Assembly: GCA_027034115.1 (NCBI GenBank)
Contig: JALVJB010000076.1
Coordinates: forward strand, 1-5,192
DNA from: Acidilobaceae archaeon
GTDB taxonomy: Archaea; Thermoproteota; Thermoprotei_A; Sulfolobales; Acidilobaceae
Reading direction: 5' to 3'
DNA: 5,192 nt
Both the position numbers and the translations under genes were made by a program. The first letter of the stretch is position 1; every line of letters starts with the position of its first letter. Shown here piece after piece: positions 3,933-5,192 of this stretch. The notes under the pieces were generated by a model. That model was not told the origin of the DNA and made no database searches. It saw nothing but the letters and a program-made list of their open reading frames with translations.

Positions 3933-5192
3933 CTCTGTTAGGCCTACAGAGTCCAGGATCCTCTTCGAAGACTCGTCAAGGAACCGCCTAAGCTCCTCGA
4001 CACCGCCAGCTAGGCCCTGCGAGGCGTATTTCGAGACGGCGTCTTCCACCGCTAGCACCAGCGCAGTCCTCCGGAGCGACTCCATAAGGAGGAGGCCGGA
4101 CTCCGGCCCCATGGGTACAAGATCTTCCTGGAGCCCGCTAGTCGGTATGCTATTGGTCACCATAGGATGAGCCAAAGCCCTACTACTCGCGGCCAGGGCC
4201 GCCGCAGCGTACTGAGTTATCATAGCTCCAACACTATCGGTCTCTCCCGCTAGGAAGTCGGATAGACCGTTGATCTCTCTACGAAGCAACTGGGCTATCC
4301 TCCTCTCCGAGATGTTCGCTAATACGCTGGAGGCTATCCTAGCATAGTCCAGGGCTAGGGAAACTTGTATACTGTGGAAGCCGCACCAGTGATAGGCTCT
4401 CCCCCTAACTATGACAGGGTTCTCCGTTGACGAGCACATCTCCCTCGATATAGTGTCCTTCAGGAAGCCTATCAGCCTCTTCACCGCGGCGTATACCTGA
4501 GGCGTGCACCGGAGGCTGTAGGGGTCTTGGAGCCGCACAGGCTCCTTGCACGAGGGCTTTAGCAGTTCTAGTATCTCGCCCAGCTCCTTGTAGCTCGTGG
4601 CTCCGGTAAGTTCTAGGGAGTAATGGTCCGGCGTGCATCTAGCCGCCTCGAGGGTTCTCCTAGCTACTCGTAGGGCCTCTCCCAGGAGTTCCTCGAAGGC
4701 TATGAGAGCCGAGAGGCCTATCCCGGTAGTCCAAGCGGTATTGTTGATGAGGGCGAGGGCCTCGCCAGGCTCCAAGGGTAGCTTGCCTAGCCCGCTTTTC
4801 TCGAGCGCCTTACTACAGGGGGCAATCCCGTCAGGGGTATAGGCTTCGCCCTCTCCATAATAGAGGCAGAGGAAGGCGTGGGCTGAGGGTGCGAGGTCCC
4901 CGCTTGCACCTACGCTCCCGTGGAGCGGGATTACGGGTAGTATGCCTTCGTTGAGCGCGCTGGCTATTCTCTCGGCTACCTGTGGCCGTACAGGCGCTCT
5001 GCCACGTGTTAGCTGGATTAACCGGACCGTGAGAAACGCTCTAACGAGTCCTGGGGGAGCCCTCTGGCCCAGTCCCATAGCGTGTTCCACGAGTACACGG
5101 CGCTCGTAGTCGGAGCCGCATGATGCCGGCTTTCTATGGTATAATCCTCCCAGGCCAGTGCAGTAACCGTATACTTCGCGTTTACTAACCTC
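3915..5192 (-). CDS. hutH: Histidine ammonia-lyase (N-terminus beyond window)
   Basis: This cytoplasmic enzyme removes ammonia from L-histidine to give urocanate, the first step of histidine breakdown. 425 residues are visible and the frame is open to the right edge. The GTG at 5090 is therefore internal, since 34 more family-like codons precede it, including VYGYCTGLGG. About 45 N-terminal residues are probably missing. The self-processing MIO motif Ala-Ser-Gly is at 4899-4907, in GSVGASGDLAP. Counterparts of the catalytic residues of Pseudomonas enzyme (Y53, H83, N195, Q277, Y280, R283, F329, E414, from memory) are present: Y8, H37, N150, Q222, Y225, R228, F272 and E356 of the visible part, with near-identical spacing. 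The QED motif (not QD-V) favours histidine over phenylalanine. Odd points are Glu in place of Ser before H37 and HWCGFH instead of the usual SGGNFH. No other hut genes are seen nearby in the window. Confidence 0.92.
   Translation of the reverse strand, partial: EVSKREVYGYCTGLGGLYHRKPASCGSDYERRVLVEHAMGLGQRAPPGLVRAFLTVRLIQLTRGRAPVRPQVAERIASALNEGILPVIPLHGSVGASGDLAPSAHAFLCLYYGEGEAYTPDGIAPCSKALEKSGLGKLPLEPGEALALINNTAWTTGIGLSALIAFEELLGEALRVARRTLEAARCTPDHYSLELTGATSYKELGEILELLKPSCKEPVRLQDPYSLRCTPQVYAAVKRLIGFLKDTISREMCSSTENPVIVRGRAYHWCGFHSIQVSLALDYARIASSVLANISERRIAQLLRREINGLSDFLAGETDSVGAMITQYAAAALAASSRALAHPMVTNSIPTSGLQEDLVPMGPESGLLLMESLRRTALVLAVEDAVSKYASQGLAGGVEELRRFLDESSKRILDSVGLTELLPRD
3932..3952. 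repeat. Near-perfect palindrome at the convergent gene ends
   Basis: ACTCTG (3932-3937) pairs with CAGAGT (3947-3952), and the interior TAGGCCTA (3939-3946) is itself a perfect palindrome, leaving one unpaired T at 3938. It starts at the last base of the EMAP gene's TAA stop and lies within the final codons of the ammonia-lyase. It could shape the 3' end of the rightward transcript or be a protein site. No T-run follows, so it is not a classical terminator. Confidence 0.5.

Noticed and set aside
4405..4842. Short frames on both strands within the ammonia-lyase gene.
   Set aside because: Both fall inside its conserved core in other frames and show no protein-like features.
3915..5090. GTG at 5090 as the start of the ammonia-lyase.
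   Set aside because: The same frame continues to the right edge with residues matching the family, including the YG-x-x-TGxG segment, so the start must be beyond the window.
1..5192. tRNA or rRNA genes, CRISPR repeats, insertion sequences, att sites.
   Set aside because: I looked for these on both strands and saw no cloverleaf-like segments, regularly spaced repeats, transposase motifs or target duplications; nearly all bases are in identified genes.

Overview
The window looks like a piece of a hyperthermophilic archaeal chromosome, most likely a member of the Thermoproteota (Crenarchaeota). The signs are a four-subunit-type 2-oxoacid:ferredoxin oxidoreductase, an archaeal Clp1/Grc3 RNA kinase, a protein resembling the archaeal predicted RNA-binding family with a C-terminal EMAP domain, frequent AGG/AGA and ATA codons, GGTG-type ribosome binding sites, several TTG/GTG starts and tightly packed genes. 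The exact genus cannot be fixed from the sequence alone.

Layout, left to right. (1) Bases 1-1352, minus strand: porG, porD and porA. These encode the gamma, delta (ferredoxin-like) and alpha subunits of a pyruvate or related 2-oxoacid ferredoxin oxidoreductase. porA runs off the left edge and porB is expected beyond it. (2) Bases 1353-1436: an 84-base divergent promoter region rich in palindromes. (3) Bases 1437-1913, plus strand: a Nudix hydrolase. (4) Bases 1910-3193, minus strand: a Clp1/Grc3-type polynucleotide 5'-kinase whose stop codon overlaps the Nudix stop. (5) Bases 3194-3254: a second short divergent promoter. (6) Bases 3255-3932, plus strand: a protein with a predicted C-terminal EMAP/Myf-like RNA-binding domain. 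(7) Bases 3915-5192, minus strand: a histidine ammonia-lyase whose N-terminus lies beyond the right edge. The reading frame stays open to the last base, so the GTG at 5090 is an internal codon and not the start.

The genes fall into three functional themes: ferredoxin-linked central carbon metabolism (POR), RNA or nucleotide metabolism (Nudix, Clp1/Grc3, EMAP protein) and amino acid breakdown (histidine to urocanate). POR and histidine ammonia-lyase would fit a peptide- or amino-acid-using lifestyle, but that is inference. There are no RNA genes, CRISPR arrays, insertion sequences or other mobile elements that I can see. I found no clearly novel system. The most notable points are the palindromes in the regulatory gaps, a possible internal promoter splitting porG from porDA, and an archaeal histidine ammonia-lyase with every catalytic position kept but altered surrounding motifs.
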